Shown piece by piece: positions 50,927 through 63,194 of a DNA stretch of 64,000 nucleotides. The notes beneath the pieces were generated by a model that did not search any database, was not told the DNA's origin, and worked only from the letters and a program-made list of their open reading frames with translations. The DNA is taken from the NCBI GenBank assembly GCA_024509875.1, contig JAMPIV010010592.1, positions 248,001-312,000 of the forward strand, in the 5' to 3' direction. The number at the start of each line of letters is the position of its first letter. Positions within the stretch are counted from its first letter, which is position 1. The translations under genes and the position numbers were made by a program. Origin of the DNA: Oreohelix idahoensis (lineage: Eukaryota > Mollusca > Gastropoda > Stylommatophora > Oreohelicidae).

Positions 50927-52335
50927 TCAAGTGATAGCCTGTTAGCTTTATTCTTAAGTCTCCTTTTGCCAGCTCTTCTCTTTCACCTCCTCTTCTCTCC
51001 CCCACCTCTTCTTCTGCATCCATTTTTACTTGTCATTAGCTGAAGTTATCGGCGACAGAGCATGTGCCCCGTGGCTGTGGCGATGAATCTGGTTTTAAAA
51101 GTATTCCATTATTGCATTTTACTGATTAGTGGAAATATCCAGTCACCAAAGTAGAGCCACCATACCAAAGAAGAGGAAAGGGATGTCCCTTAGGGAAACT
51201 TTTTGCCTGGGGCCGCCTCGCTCGCTCCAAGACAGCTAATGTTAAAAACTGCTCACCCAGCAGCCAGTCCGTCGGCAGAATGTCAAACAAATATAAATAG
51301 TACCAATCCAAAAAAAAGTAGAAACATTCAAACACTTGCGCACTATATTAACATCATGTATAAGCTAATTCGTTGAAAAGCCCCAGCAAAGCATCATTCT
51401 ACAAAATGAGAAACAAACTGTACAGTACATAATTTTCAATAACAGTAAGAATGTGTGGTTCTCTAGTGCTACAAAGAAAGAGTGATGGACCATAGCAGGA
51501 TATCTTATACTGCATTATGAAAGTAAAAAACTAATGTACACATCAAAGAGAGAGATCAAAGGTGTATACATAGCAGACAACTTAGACATATTATCTAGTT
51601 CAACGAAGCTCCATTAAATGTATGTATGAAAAGTAAATCTCTAACCTCATTATCTTGTTCCTGTTTAACCCTGACAGCCAGACCAGGGATATCATTGTCA
51701 ATATTCAATTCATCCTGGTGGGGAAAACAAATCAGAAGACGTGAAAAGAAGGAAGAATTGAAGGCAAATGTACAAGAGTAAAACAGTGTTGGAAGTTGGA
51801 TGATAATATCAAGAAACTGACAAGAAATAGTCTATTATTGTGAACGTTAGGACAAGAGATAATAGATAGGTAGATATGATTAGGTTTCAGGTCATTCAGT
51901 TCTTGTCCCAAGAAATACATACACAATACACATATCTCAGGTTAAAAACTAGGTTAGTATACAGCTACCGCCATGTTGCCCATGTAGCTATAGATACCAC
52001 TTTAAAGTTAGTTGTACTTAAGTTTTTTTTTTTTTTAAAAGCTTGAAACAGGGTATGGGTTTGGGCTGAAATGAAGTATAGTGGGGCATCATCTTCGACA
52101 CCATTCAAATAAGTCACACTCATAGTTATAGTAAGGTTTAGGATTCCTAAACGTAACCCTAACCACTTTTTACTGCACCTCTAAATTCTGTTTCAAGTCA
52201 TATTGAAAAGATGGTCAACTGATCTTCATTTCAACCTGGGTTTATTCCCAATGCTTGACATTTTTTTTTTACAATAATTAGAAAAAAAGCTCAGAACAAT
52301 GGTGTTCTTGGTTCAGATTTCATGGACCAGCTTCA
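50927..52335. other. Mostly unrecognised DNA around a candidate exon
   Basis: Apart from the candidate exon at 51646-51714 no coding motif, transposon terminus or array was identified. A CT-rich stretch at about 50960-51015 is not a clear microsatellite. Confidence 0.4.
51646..51714 (-). CDS. Candidate internal exon (23 codons) with VKQE motif
   Basis: The minus strand shows a 3' splice site (TTTGTTTTCCCCACCAG, ending at 51715), 69 open bases in phase 0 encoding DELNIDNDIPGLAVRVKQEQ then DNE, and a donor GAG/GTTAGAG at 51645. VKQE fits the SUMO-acceptor consensus often seen in the N-terminal part of zinc-finger transcription factors. Phase 0-0 and length divisible by 3, like the exon at 47502-47633, so the two could splice together in frame. 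Confidence 0.5.
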
Positions 52336-52340
52336 ATAGA

Positions 52341-52449
52341 CATGGATAACACCAACACACATTGATAACACCAACACACATGGATAACACCAATACACAT
52401 GGATAACACCAATACACATGGATAACACCAATACACATGGATAACACCA
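52341..52449. repeat. 19-bp tandem repeat
   Basis: Nearly six units of CATGGATAACACCAATACA with A/G and C/T variants. No coding frame conserved through it. Confidence 0.88.
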
Positions 52450-52550
52450 TCAGTGTTTTATCTCCTCCCTTAGATCACACAAGGAGGATCTCGGCACAGT
52501 GCATGAACTCTAGCACTTGCCAGGATCCCAAAGAGTGTATACATAAATCA

Positions 52551-52876
52551 TACATTTGATAAATGTGTGGTGGGTAGGTTTATTAATTTGTACATTTGAT
52601 AAATGGGTGGTGGGTAGGTTTATTAATCTGTACATTTGATAAATGTGTGGTGGGTAGGTTTATTAATTTGTACATTTGATAAATGTGTGGTGGGTAGGTT
52701 TATTAATTTGTACATTTGATAAATGTGTGGTGGATAGGTTTATTAATTTGTACATTTGATAAATGTGTGGTGGGTAGGTTTATTAATTTGTACATTTGAT
52801 AAATGTGTGGTGGGTAGGTTTATTAATTTGTACATTTGATAAATGTGTGGTGGGTAGGTTTATTAATTTGTACATT
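52551..52876. repeat. 40-bp tandem repeat, about eight units
   Basis: The unit is TACATTTGATAAATGTGTGG + TGGGTAGGTTTATTAATTTG. Units are almost identical; single changes at 52605 (GGG), 52627 (TCTG) and 52733 (GGATAGG). High homogeneity indicates recent expansion. Confidence 0.92.
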
Positions 52877-53069
52877 TTGTAGCCCTACTCTTTAAGATTT
52901 CCACCTGCCAAGGGATTTCTAACATTTGGGACATGGGATCTCCTATTTTTTCGCCCGTATCCAAGAAAGACAGGCATTTAATCACACTAAGTGTGAGATC
53001 GGGAGGGGGAGGGGGGGGGAGTATGGCATCATTAGGAACTACTGAAAAAAAAATGTCCATAAGTTATAC

Positions 53070-53135
53070 TCTAGGTAGCCTATTGTTAAGGTAGCCTATT
53101 GTTATACTCTAGGAAGCCTATTGTTATACTCTAGG
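53070..53135. repeat. Short tandem duplication
   Basis: TATACTCTAGG(T/A)AGCCTATTGT is present about three times with a partial unit. Too short and degenerate for a named family. Confidence 0.65.
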
Positions 53136-53339
53136 TATTGGAAATCGAACCCGTTACCTTTATAATTAGGCTAGAGGCGTACTCCATACTTCTCCTACTT
53201 CGACCCCCTAGTGTTTGAGTTACCGTTAAATTTAGCATTTGAGATTTTTTTTTTTTTTTAATTATCAAGGTGACACAGCGGATGTATCTATATCCACTTG
53301 ACCAACATGGCGGCCTTTATCTACTTTTCTTAAACTCTT

Positions 53340-54117
53340 TTTATCATCATCATCATCAAGTGCCATCTCCACAACGAAGGTTGGCTGTAATGGATCTCCA
53401 ACGTCTTCTGTCTCTTGTCTTGATGGTGCACTCTGATAGACTCTTTCCTGTCCATCTCTTGATGTTGTCTTCCCACTTATAGCGCTGTCTTCCCCTTGCA
53501 CGTTTGCCTTCAACTCTCCCTTCTGTTATGGTCTTCTGCAAGGTGTTATGCCTTTTTATGTGGCCAAAGTATTTTAGCTGTCGAACTTTGACCTCCCTCA
53601 TTAGTTCTCTTTTCATCCCTAGATTTTCTAGGACCTCCTTATTTGTTTTCATCTCTTTCCATGAGATACGCCCCATTCTTCTATATATCCACATTTCAAG
53701 AGCCTCAATTCTTTCTAACAACTGCTTATTCATCGTCCATGTTTCTGCACCATACAGAAATGCAGAATATATATAACACTTTATGATTCTCAGTTTTAAT
53801 TTGTGAGATAACTGTTTGGATGTCAGTATATGTTTCATGTTGTTGAATGTAGCTTTGGCCATTCCTATTCTCTTCTTGATTTCTGTTTCACATCTGCCAT
53901 CTTCTGTTATTATATGACCGAGATATACGTAGCTCTTGACTTGTTCCAGGATTTCCCCATTTACGCTTATCTTTAATGTGGGTTTATCGTCTGTTTTGCT
54001 AATTATCATAGTTTTTGTTTTCTCAATATTAATGTCGAGTCCATATTCATGACTTATACTGTTCACTTGCTTCACTAGTTCTTGTAACTCCTGTTCGCTT
54101 TCAGCTAACAACACCTA
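53340..54117 (-). mobile_element. RTE-like LINE, 5'-truncated, open reading frame intact
   Basis: A 252-residue uninterrupted minus-strand frame (54114-53356): LLAESEQELQELVKQVNSIS, YGLDINIEKTKTMIISKTDD, VKSYVYLGHIITEDGRCETE, IKKRIGMAKATFNNMKHILT, YSAFLYGAETWTMNK, MWIYRRMGRISWKEMKTNKE, VRQLKYFGHIKRHNTLQ, ARGRQRYKWEDNIKRWTG and a terminal ITANLRCGDGT. This is the region after the FADD box; the rest is truncated. A (GAT)n tail lies at 53341-53359. The open frame makes it one of the youngest LINE insertions here. Confidence 0.9.
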
Positions 54118-54214
54118 CCTCAAAAGCTGGTTCCTGTTTTATGTGTGTGGTTTCGTCACATTTCGCCATCTTCGTGGTATAGTTCCTTTTGGAGTATAAA
54201 TGGCGTCTCTTTTT

Positions 54215-54345
54215 TTTTTATTAATGAAAAAAAATATATCCCGTTCAACCTCTGATGGATTATAATTAGGATATATATTGCTTTCAATTCCAAATAATAT
54301 GAACAACCGCCGATATGAGAAAGTGGCACCACATTTGTCAAATCA
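54215..54345 (+). repeat. Single-arm copy of the 23640-24655 foldback
   Basis: ATTATAATTAGGATATATAT and AATAATATGAACAACCGCCG followed by ATATGAGAAAGTGGCACCAC match the right arm at about 24372-24470 with a few changes. Only one arm is present. Confidence 0.8.
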
Positions 54346-55270
54346 AAATGGCGTCTTTCTCAGACTAAGAAAGATTTTTTTTTAAATGAGGTCCGTTTAT
54401 CCGCCTACAAATGTAAACAGTCGAGCCGGCAAAATGGTTTCAACGCTTGCTTCTCAAGGCACAGTTACCGAGTCGAAACCAGATAGCGCCACTTTTAAGT
54501 CTACCCAGCTGTAAATGGGTATCCTGAATCTGCTCTTGAGCTAAAGTTGACAAATGCACCGAAGGCGAAAACCTGTCTACAGTTTTTTTTAGGTGTTTTA
54601 AAGTATAGAGTGACCTCCCCTCAAGGGAGAATTCGTTTTTTTGTGTAGTGTTTGTAATATTTTTCCTCGACACATATTGGAGCTCAGTCATCATAGCTGT
54701 CCTCTCCGAACCGAAGGCAGGCTGCAATCGATACAGAGTTGCCACTACTATGTTTCCCATCTAGATCTATGTATTAAAAATAAAAAGCAGAGACTACTGT
54801 TTATTTTATATTATTATCTGGTCCTGTCACTAATCAATCGATTATGAGCTGCGACTATTCGCGTTGTCAAGATCCCAATGTGAACGATAAAAACGCATTC
54901 AAAATAAAAGCATGCGTGTAGTCTTGGGTTGAACGAGATAACACCCCCCCCCCTCCCCATTGGAAGATGGGGTACATGCTTGGACTTCTGTTGATAATAT
55001 CCAGACATGCTTCTGCCTAGGCAAAAACATACGGTATGTGCATGTAACTACGGGGTCGGAGTGACTAAGATAAATGGCATCCGCCCCTAATTCTAAAGGC
55101 ACCGACTTCGCTTCCCAGCAAAAAGAATATAACTGATGGACATTGCTTCATAACCAATGATTCTATACTTTAAAACACAGTCTGCTTTCCCCTTTGGGTG
55201 CATGGGGATTAGGGTCAAACCCGAACTGTGGACATAAAATTTTGCACCAAGCAATTGTCGTAATAATATA
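54346..55270. other. No recognisable feature
   Basis: Short frames without motifs. A C-run (ACACCCCCCCCCCTCCCC, about 54943-54960) is the only simple sequence. The right end leads into the LINE family D endonuclease. Confidence 0.4.
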
Positions 55271-56620
55271 AATAAGCAAACTCTCAGATTGGAATGCTGG
55301 AACGTCCGGACTATCTTGACTGGACTATCTGAAAACCTGCAGGACGTAAACGGTATAAGGAAGACAGCCATAATTAATGTTAAGTTTAAACGACTTCAGG
55401 TGGATATAGCTGCACTGCAGGAAACGCTCCTGGCGGGCTCTGGAACGGCGAGCGAGAAGGACTACACATTTTATTGGCAAGGGAAAGATCTTAATAAAAC
55501 TAGAGAACACAGAGTAGGTTTTGTGGTAAAAAAATCGCTAACTAAAATGGTTGAACCAGGTGAGAATGAATCAGAACGCTTTTTAACGCTCCGCCTGCAA
55601 ACTAGCACAGGTCCCATCACCCTTGTCAGTGTGTATGCTCCTACTCTGTAGTCTGCCTCAGAAGCTTAAGATGAGTTCTCCGAGAATCTAGCAGCAGTCA
55701 TCAAAAGCATACCTAGGCAAGAACAGCTTGTTCTCCTTGGTCACTTTAACGCTAGAGTTAGTGCTGATAATGTTTCATGGACTTCATGTCGGGGCAGGTT
55801 TGGTATTGGCAATATGAATGAAAATGGACAACGGCTCTTACAGTTGTGTGTCCACCATGACCTCTGCGTGACCAACACCTACTTTCAGACAAAACCCCAG
55901 CATACGGTGTCATGGAGACATCCACGATCTACGCATTGGCACCAACTGGACCTGATTCTCGTCAGAAGGCCACTTCTCAGGTCTGTGCTCTCCACGCGCT
56001 CGTACCATAGTGCAGACTGTGATACAGATCACTCCTTGGTTTGCTGCAAAATTAGAGCACAACCAAGAAAACTCTATCGTGTAAAACATGAAAGGAAACT
56101 ACGTATTGATACCAGCAAGATGTCAGACCCTGTCATGATCGCTCAATTCACTGCGACCTTCAAGAAAGTGCTCAGTACCCCTCAGCATGGTGATAATATG
56201 ACAGAGAACTGGGAGCATCTACGGAACACCATTCAAAGTACTGCAATTGCCACCTTTGGTAAGAAAATGGCACAAGTTAAATGACTGGTTTGATGCTTCA
56301 TCAGATGTGATGGCACCTGTCATTGAAGCTAAACGCAGTGCTGCGAATGAATACAAACACTCGCCGAGTGCTAGACTCCTACAGATCATGAAGGCTACGA
56401 GAAGTAAAGTTCAACAAACTGCTCGACGCTGTGCAAATGACTATTGGCTCCAGCTCAGTGAGAGCATCCAGATCGCAGCGCAAAAAGGCAACATTAAGCA
56501 AATGTATGACGGTATAAAGAAAGCACTTGGTTCCCAAAAAAATAAGACGGCACCGCTAAAAACCATCAGCGGTTCTGTGACATTAATTTTAACGTGTTGA
56601 TAATGAAGAGTTGGAGTATC
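55271..56620 (+). pseudogene. LINE family D, copy 1: endonuclease and linker
   Basis: Frame 1 (55289-55651): ECWNVRTILTGLSENLQDVN, KRLQVDIAALQETLL (catalytic Glu), DYTFYWQGKDL, EHRVGFVVKKSL, ERFLTLRLQTSTGPITLVSV, YAPTL. After a TAG: QLVLLGHFNARVSADN, where the usual GDFNARV has His instead of the catalytic Asp; then VTNTYFQTKPQHTVSWRHPR, HWHQLDLILVRR and ADCDTDHSLVCCKIR (catalytic DH). After a frameshift at about 56260: linker LNDWFDASSDVMAPVIEAKR and ALGSQKNKTAPLKTISGS. Sequence becomes unrelated after about 56600. Confidence 0.87.
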
Positions 56621-56689
56621 AAGGAAGAGATTTAACAGCATCAGAACATGAAATTTATGCTGCTGACTTTCCAGTAGATGTGTTCTCCT

Positions 56690-57766
56690 TTAACGCTTGA
56701 CTTTAACGCTTGAGTGGGTGCCAATAATGTTTCATGGCCTTTATGTCTGGGCAGGTTTGGCAGTGGGAAGATAAATGAAGATGGACAACGGCTCTTGTAG
56801 TTGTGTATCCATAATGACCTCTGCGAGACCAACACCTGTTTTCAGACAAAATCCCAGCATACGGTGTCATGGAGACACCCACGATCCAAGCACTGGCACC
56901 AACTGCATCTGATTCTCGTGAGAAGGCTACTACTCAGGTTTGTGCTCTCTGCGCGCTCATTCCATAGTGCAGACTTTGATACAGGTCACTTCTTGGGGTG
57001 CTGCAAAATAAGCACACAACCAAGAAATCTCCATCGTGTCAGACATGTAGGGATTCCATGCATCGATATCAGCAAGATATCAGACTCTGTCATGATCGCT
57101 CAGTTTACCGCGACCTTGAAAATAGTGCTCAATAGCCCACAGAATGATGATACTGTTAAAGAGAACTTAGAACACATGCGAAACACCCTTCAAAGTACTG
57201 CACTTGCCACCTTTGATAAGAAAACAGCGAAGTCAAATAACTGGTTTAACGTTTCATCAGATGTGATGACATGTGATTGAAGCTAAGCGCAATGCTGCGA
57301 TTGAACACAAACGTTCACCAGTGTTAGGACCCTACAGATCCTGAAATCTACGAGAGTCCAACAAACTGCTCGACGCTGTGCAAATGACTATTGGCTCCAG
57401 CTCAGTGAGGGCATCCAGACCGTAGCGCAAACAGGCAACCTTAGACAAATGTATAGTTGTGTGGGTAAGGTTATTTCCAGAGTCATCTTAATGCGACTAC
57501 ACAAGTTAGCTGAGCGCATTTATCCAGAGTCACAGTGTGGATTCCAAGTTGGCAGATGGACAGCAGACATGATCTTTTCTCTCCGTCAGCTTAAGGAAAA
57601 GTAAAAAAAGCAGAAAGGACCTTTATATATCGCCTTTATAAAACTCAAAAAGGCATTTGACCTGCTTAGTAAGGATGGACTTTTCAAAACCTTCCTGAAA
57701 ATAGGCTGTCCTGCTAAATTGCTGGAAATGATAAGGTCATGCCATGAAGACATGAAGGGAACAGTC
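56690..57766 (+). pseudogene. LINE family D, copy 2: endonuclease remnant, deletion, RT start
   Basis: Repeats 55745-56480 in a more decayed form (ETNTCFQTKSQHTVSWRHPR, HWHQLHLILVRRLLLRFVLS, KTAKSNNWFNVSSDVM) in the same direction, then jumps from the linker (about 57455) straight into RT: SCVGKVISRVILMRLHKLAE, YPESQCGFQVGRWTADMIFS, YIAFIKLKKAFDLLSKDGL, KGTV. RT block A has Lys where the first catalytic Asp should be (FIKLKKAFD for FIDLTKAFD). The frame continues after the insert at 57767. Confidence 0.85.
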
Positions 57767-59723
57767 TGTCGTAGATTTTTGATAGGGAAATTAAGACTTG
57801 GGTTGGTCCCTTCTGAATAAGTTAGAATGAGTGATAGCCACAGTGAGATGTGATAATAGAAATAGAGTTCCACGAGTGAGATGGTAGAAATTTATAGAGA
57901 CTGTCCCGGAAATCGAGAATCTCTCTCTCTTTCCGCCTATCTTCTACAACAGATCCAAAGGAGTCAGACAGTCTATAAAAAAATATGTATATTAATATAT
58001 ATCTATCCACTCACGTGCCCGCACATACAAGTGACGACAGTTAGACACACAGACGTGGGAACAACTATAACAATGATTATATAGATATTATGGGAACGAA
58101 CTGACCACCACACTGAAATAAATGTAGGTATAGTTTAATTATTATAGTAAACTTACATCACAACATATAAAATACATCAAAAGCATATACAAATAGTCAT
58201 AAGAATCAAGGAATGCTACAATAGTGATAGACCCGTTTGTATGGTCCTCCCCTGGATATATAGCTCACAGTCCCGTTAGAAGAAAGTGATAACCCCAAAG
58301 AGTTACAGATACATATGATTGAGCCTATGGTTCCCCTTTTAAGGTATGGACAGACTTGATACTCTGCTTTATTCTAAGGGTAAATATTGTTAGCAATAAC
58401 TTGCATAAAGGAAGTTACAACGTGGGTGACTCAAACAAAGAACATCCTTCAGTCTACTTTCACTCGGTTCTTTCATCAGGGCCCTGATATACTTACAATC
58501 GTGCTGTGGTTCACCGTCTGGCGCAAACTTTGGGACACTCACACACTTTTTATCTGTTACTGTCGTTAAATGAAGCGGATCCCAGCTCTGCAGATTTGTT
58601 TGTTGGTTTCATCAAAATGGATCCGGGGAGCGTCTGCTTCAAGCGATAGTTATTTCAGACTAAAGTTAGTGTCACTTGACTCACGAGGTAAGAATTAGGC
58701 TTAAACGAGCACACAATGTCAGAACACGAGGTTTCCCTTAATTAGGAAGATGACCGGTGGACAACTTCTCTCAACAAATAATCTTGGTTCACTACACACT
58801 TGTCAACAATGTCGGAAAGTTAATGTTTTAGATTTCTGTAATTTTTTCTCGCCACAAGGCAGCATGTACATTAGAGTTAGTGTAGAAATATGCACTGGCC
58901 CAAAGACCCAGTATAAGCGTTTATTAGGTATGTCTCTGTACAAAACGCCGGCAAAGTTTGGGTTACCCCAGTATTCACTGAATAAAGAAAAAAACACATA
59001 TAAAATATGTTACATATTATATACTCAATATAACTTACGTTTTTTACAATGCAAGCGTACAGCTTGACTTATCATTTAAAACTTCCCGTGCAATAAGTTA
59101 TATATTTAAAAATCGTCAATCCTCATGAATTAGGAATACATACGTATTCCGTCAATACTCATGAGGCATCTAGCATTTATAAGTTAGTTAGAAAAATATT
59201 CTCGTCTCATTATTTAGCAGTAAAATTAAATTCCTTAATAGCCGACTGAGTTTAAGCTAGAAATTATAATTTCTGTTTTCCACTGTAACTCGTCACTATA
59301 AAATAATACAGACTATATAAATTAAGCACTCTGCACCAAATCTAACTAGTGAAATATGAAATAAGCGATTATCACTTTAAACACTTCACAAAATATTAGA
59401 TAATTATTATAATATATACCTCAACACACAGAACTACAGGTAATCGCACACTTTAGAATTATACGCTGATATATTTATTTGAAGTCTAGAGCTCGGTAAA
59501 TTTCCGAACAAACTAGGGCTTCGCTATACAGCTTATTCTATTCACGAACAACCTGTCTACTGCGAATTTTGAGGACTGAATGAAAATAAAGTTTAACATT
59601 CTGGTTATATCTATTACCAGACAAAGGGTCCCAATTTTATTTTATATGTCTGCTCTTATGTCTGGCCAGACGAATATATTCAGTTTCATCCACTGACACC
59701 TAATGCAATAGAATGCATTTTAA

Positions 59724-59764
<41 letters not shown>

Positions 59765-59961
59765 ACGTTATGTCATAAATGCGTTTACCAGTATGAGAAA
59801 GAAAACGGTAAAGTTGAGAATGGGGAAGAAAATATTTTTCGCAAACGAATGGATGCGAAAAATACAGGAAAAAGGTAAAGAGTGATAATAAAATAGAGGA
59901 CACGGGTGAAAGAAAAAGAAGAGGATATAGGCAATTTATGATCAATAAACTCTCTGTGACA
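57767..59961. mobile_element. 2.2-kb insert with TG..CA ends and 5-bp duplication
   Basis: Starts TGTCGTAGATTTTTG and ends CTCTCTGTGACA, flanked by CAGTC (57762-57766, 59962-59966) inside the RT frame of LINE family D (GTV then QYDGS). These are LTR-type borders. No gag/pol words were found in ~2.2 kb, so a solo LTR or a non-coding LTR element is preferred. It includes a (CT)n run at 59725-59761. Confidence 0.65.
59725..59761. repeat. (CT)n microsatellite
   Basis: An uninterrupted CT tract of about 37 bases inside the 57767-59961 insert. Confidence 0.95.
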
Positions 59962-60580
59962 CAGTCCAATATGATGGAAGCACATCACAGCCCTTTGACA
60001 TAAGCAGTGTTAAACAAGACAGTGTTCTGGCTCCAACCCTCTTCATGATCTTCTTTGCCTTATTCTTCAAACTTGCATTCAGAGATGCAACTGAAGGAAT
60101 ATGCCTTTACGCTAGGTCAGTTTGGCCGACTGTTTAATCTCGCACGGCTGAATGCAAAATCAAACATCAGAAGGGTCATTAATAAAAGCCTTGTTATTTG
60201 CCGATGACGCCGAAGTCCTCACTCAAAGCCAACAGGAGCTTCAGAGCTTGATGAATCGCTTCACGCAAGCATGCAAAGACAGACGGCAAAAGAACAGTTG
60301 GGAGACCGCAGCTGAGATTAAAAAATGTGAGGAAGAGAGACATGAGGGCACTGGACCTAAATCCAGCAACCCGGGAGGATGAAGCTGCCGGTCGCACCAA
60401 GTGACTATGCTATCTACGGCGCCACTTCAGATTGGGCGAACAGAAGCTCACACAACAAGCAGAGGAAAGGAAAAAACGTCGAAAGGAACACAAGGCAAAT
60501 AAGATGCTGTCAATTCAGGGGCGCATTCCCGTGGTCAGTTATGACTGAAAGGGCTATTATTATTATATGTGTGAAACCAG
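59962..60580 (+). pseudogene. LINE family D, RT palm and 3' end
   Basis: QYDGSTSQPFDISSVKQDSV and LAPTLFMIFFALFFKLAFRD (block B region), then in a second frame ALLFADDAEVLTQSQQELQS (FADD intact) and LMNRFTQACKD. A deletion follows, then NSWETAAEIKKCEEERHEGT and a basic C-terminus (EQKLTQQAEERKKRRKEHKA) ending at GTCAGTTATGACTGAAAGG and a (TTA)n tail at about 60558-60570. A related 3' end is at 18120-18300. Confidence 0.82.
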
Positions 60581-62139
60581 CAGTGACCTTCGGACATACA
60601 ATTTGTACAGTGAGGTATATCAATAACTTTAGTTCTTACATGTCTTGTTAGAGCAGTGTACGTAATTGAAAAAAATATATATAATCTAATTGTACGAGAC
60701 ACTGTCACCACGATTTTTTATTCACAGCGTTGGTCGCATTTTGGATGGCAGTCCCAGATAAGTATAAATTGTAAGATAGATTGTGTCTGAGGTCAGACAG
60801 AATATGAAGAGAAGGTGTGAATAGATAGAAATATAGTTACTGGTGGAAATTATTGAGAGAAGATATGCCTACTGAAGGGTAGCAGCACTACTGTCTTCAG
60901 CCTACCTGATAAATATAACTTTTAATGGGGCAAACTTTTCCCGCAGTCCAATGTTAATACAAGACTTTAGTCTAATATGCAGTAAGGGACAAATGAATAC
61001 TACACCAATGACAGATAGAAAAGGTGTTCTGATCAGCACAAGATGAGGTTGTGTTGTTTTTATTAAACGAACGATATACGACACAGAGCATCACACAAAA
61101 AATAGATAATAAAAGATGTAGTCCTTCACAAAACAAACAATGTTTGAAGGCTTCACAACAGGAAACACAAACCATCAAATCATAAAAAAGAAATTGTGGC
61201 CACCGCACTTTACCTCTCACTTAGATTCATTCAGACACACCTTGACACTCGCTCACTCAATGCTCACTCTTCCTAAAAGATAAGAGTCCTGATCAAAATC
61301 TGCTGTTATCCGGATAGGGGCTCCCATTCTGGAGGTAGACGGCCGATCCTGCCTTGTTGAATAACAAATCCAGAAAATGCGAAGACTTCTACTTAGGGAC
61401 CGACACTGTTCCGCCACGGTTTAATAATCCAATTTGATAAGGAGTTAAGCTCCTGGGGAACACCGGGTCACATAACTCCCAACTCATACCTACTTGCGTA
61501 AAACACAAGTGAACAAGGCGGTTAAGTGTAGTGTGAAAATTCAGCACAGAAATACTACTCCAAACTTGCAGATCAACAACGCGTTCTGTGATACCATGTA
61601 GAGGCTAGCAATCGTTGTTTTTTTTTTGGGGGGTAGTGGTGGGGGGGGGGGGGGGGGGGGGGTGGAGGGGGTCTGCGAGAAATATCCACATCGACGTGGT
61701 GTAAAGGGCTTCAACAATATTGCTCAGATGAATGGGTGGCAAATCTGTAACAGCCCGTAGGCACTGATCTTGCAATGGTTGTAGAACTAATCCACCGATC
61801 CCCGCTCGCTGAGTTGTTTGACTTTAAACTGTCAGCAGGGAAAATGATGGTTGATAACGTGAAGGCCGAGATAAAATCGAGGGCAGCTTCTTAAAGAAAT
61901 AAAACGGCTCAAAGCGACTTTGAAGACTCTAGTTGAGGCCGTCGAAAAGAGAACACAGTCCGTTTTTCTTTTGACCAGCGTCTGGAAAAATAAGTACAAC
62001 AGTCAAAAATATTTACATATCTTCTCACCGAGAACGCTCAACCTTACAAACACGGCTTCACATACATGCGCACTCTCTTCCTTCCATCTTTACGAACGAA
62101 TACACTTTTCGTCGATATCTATACACCTTGCCCGCCCAA

Positions 62140-62170
<31 letters not shown>

Positions 62171-62845
62171 GCTAGACCCCGAGAAACCATGCCTCGCGTT
62201 TATTGATCGCACAGGTAGGCGGTCAAGCGTGACTCACGCGCAATCTGACCCTGTTCAGGCAAGGTCAGATCAGTCACTCCAAAATAAAAAAAACATGCTA
62301 TGAAATTGACAGGCGTGTTCAAAATTAACAGCGACTAAAATTAATAGCTACCTGATATCAAACACTCAATACGGAATTACAGTGTACACATATAAGAGAA
62401 CAATTTGTCAAAAGTGAAATAATATACTTATGTATATATACATATATGTATTTATATATATCCCTTCTGCAATCTACAGTATATCTTTCCCTCGCTGTAT
62501 GAAAAACACCCCCGTAATATTTTCTCGTTATGTGTCTATTCTGGCCCCACAAATGTTATTGTTAATTATAGAAAATAGAATTAGTAACCCGGGATTTAGA
62601 CTACGTTCATATATATATAAATAATATACTAGCATCCCAAATACTCTAAGAAAATTATATCGGTCTTACCAGCTTCAAAGAATTATCTCCGTACGGTAGA
62701 AATGACCTATTGCTATCAACAGGAGGCATTAAGTATCCGTAGCTAGAATTCGTGAAGTGCATGATCAAGAGGATCAGACTTACGTGCTTTGAATAGTAAT
62801 AGACAGGTGGCCGGTGTTCGGTTCGCATTCACGGACCTTCCAGAT
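60581..62845. other. Unrecognised DNA with simple-sequence tracts
   Basis: No motif-bearing frame. It contains a T-run followed by a ~22-base G-run (about 61619-61662), a (CT)n tract at 62137-62167 and (TA)-rich DNA at about 62425-62460. The lack of coding and the promoter-like downstream sequence would fit LTR or leader DNA, but no borders could be paired. Confidence 0.4.
61641..61662 (+). repeat. Poly-G run, potential G-quadruplex
   Basis: About 22 consecutive G bases, followed by GTGGAGGGGG. Preceded by a T-run. Length may be affected by sequencing or assembly error. Confidence 0.8.
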
Positions 62846-63194
62846 TTTTTTTTTCGTACGCCCGCTAATACTCGAGGCGAAATATCAGGTTATTATTAAT
62901 GTCTAACCTGACATTGATTTCACGTGAGTATCCCTTTTTTCTTATACAGAGACAGGTGTCACTCGCCATTCAGGCAGATACTCGCCGATTTCGGAGGTAC
63001 CCATTAGAGCTGGGTCGGCTCAGGAGCCGCCAGTCCCTGGTCGACGACACTGCTTCAAATGTCCTCGCTAGGTCTCGAGTTAATCCAGTCCAAATCCCGG
63101 TCGACGAAAAATCCTCAAATGCCGTCGCCCGGGTTTGATCCTGGATCACCCGGTCGCCAGAGCAGTGTGGTAACCACTACGCTAGCGCGGCTCC
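62846..63194 (-). mobile_element. tRNA-derived SINE, family 1 (copy 2)
   Basis: Same family and orientation as 34966-35317: poly-T at the left, box A (TAGCGTAGTGG) and box B-like GATCAAACCC near the right end on the minus strand. Flanked by a perfect 14-base duplication CGGACCTTCCAGAT (62832-62845, 63195-63208). The two copies differ at only a handful of positions. Confidence 0.92.
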
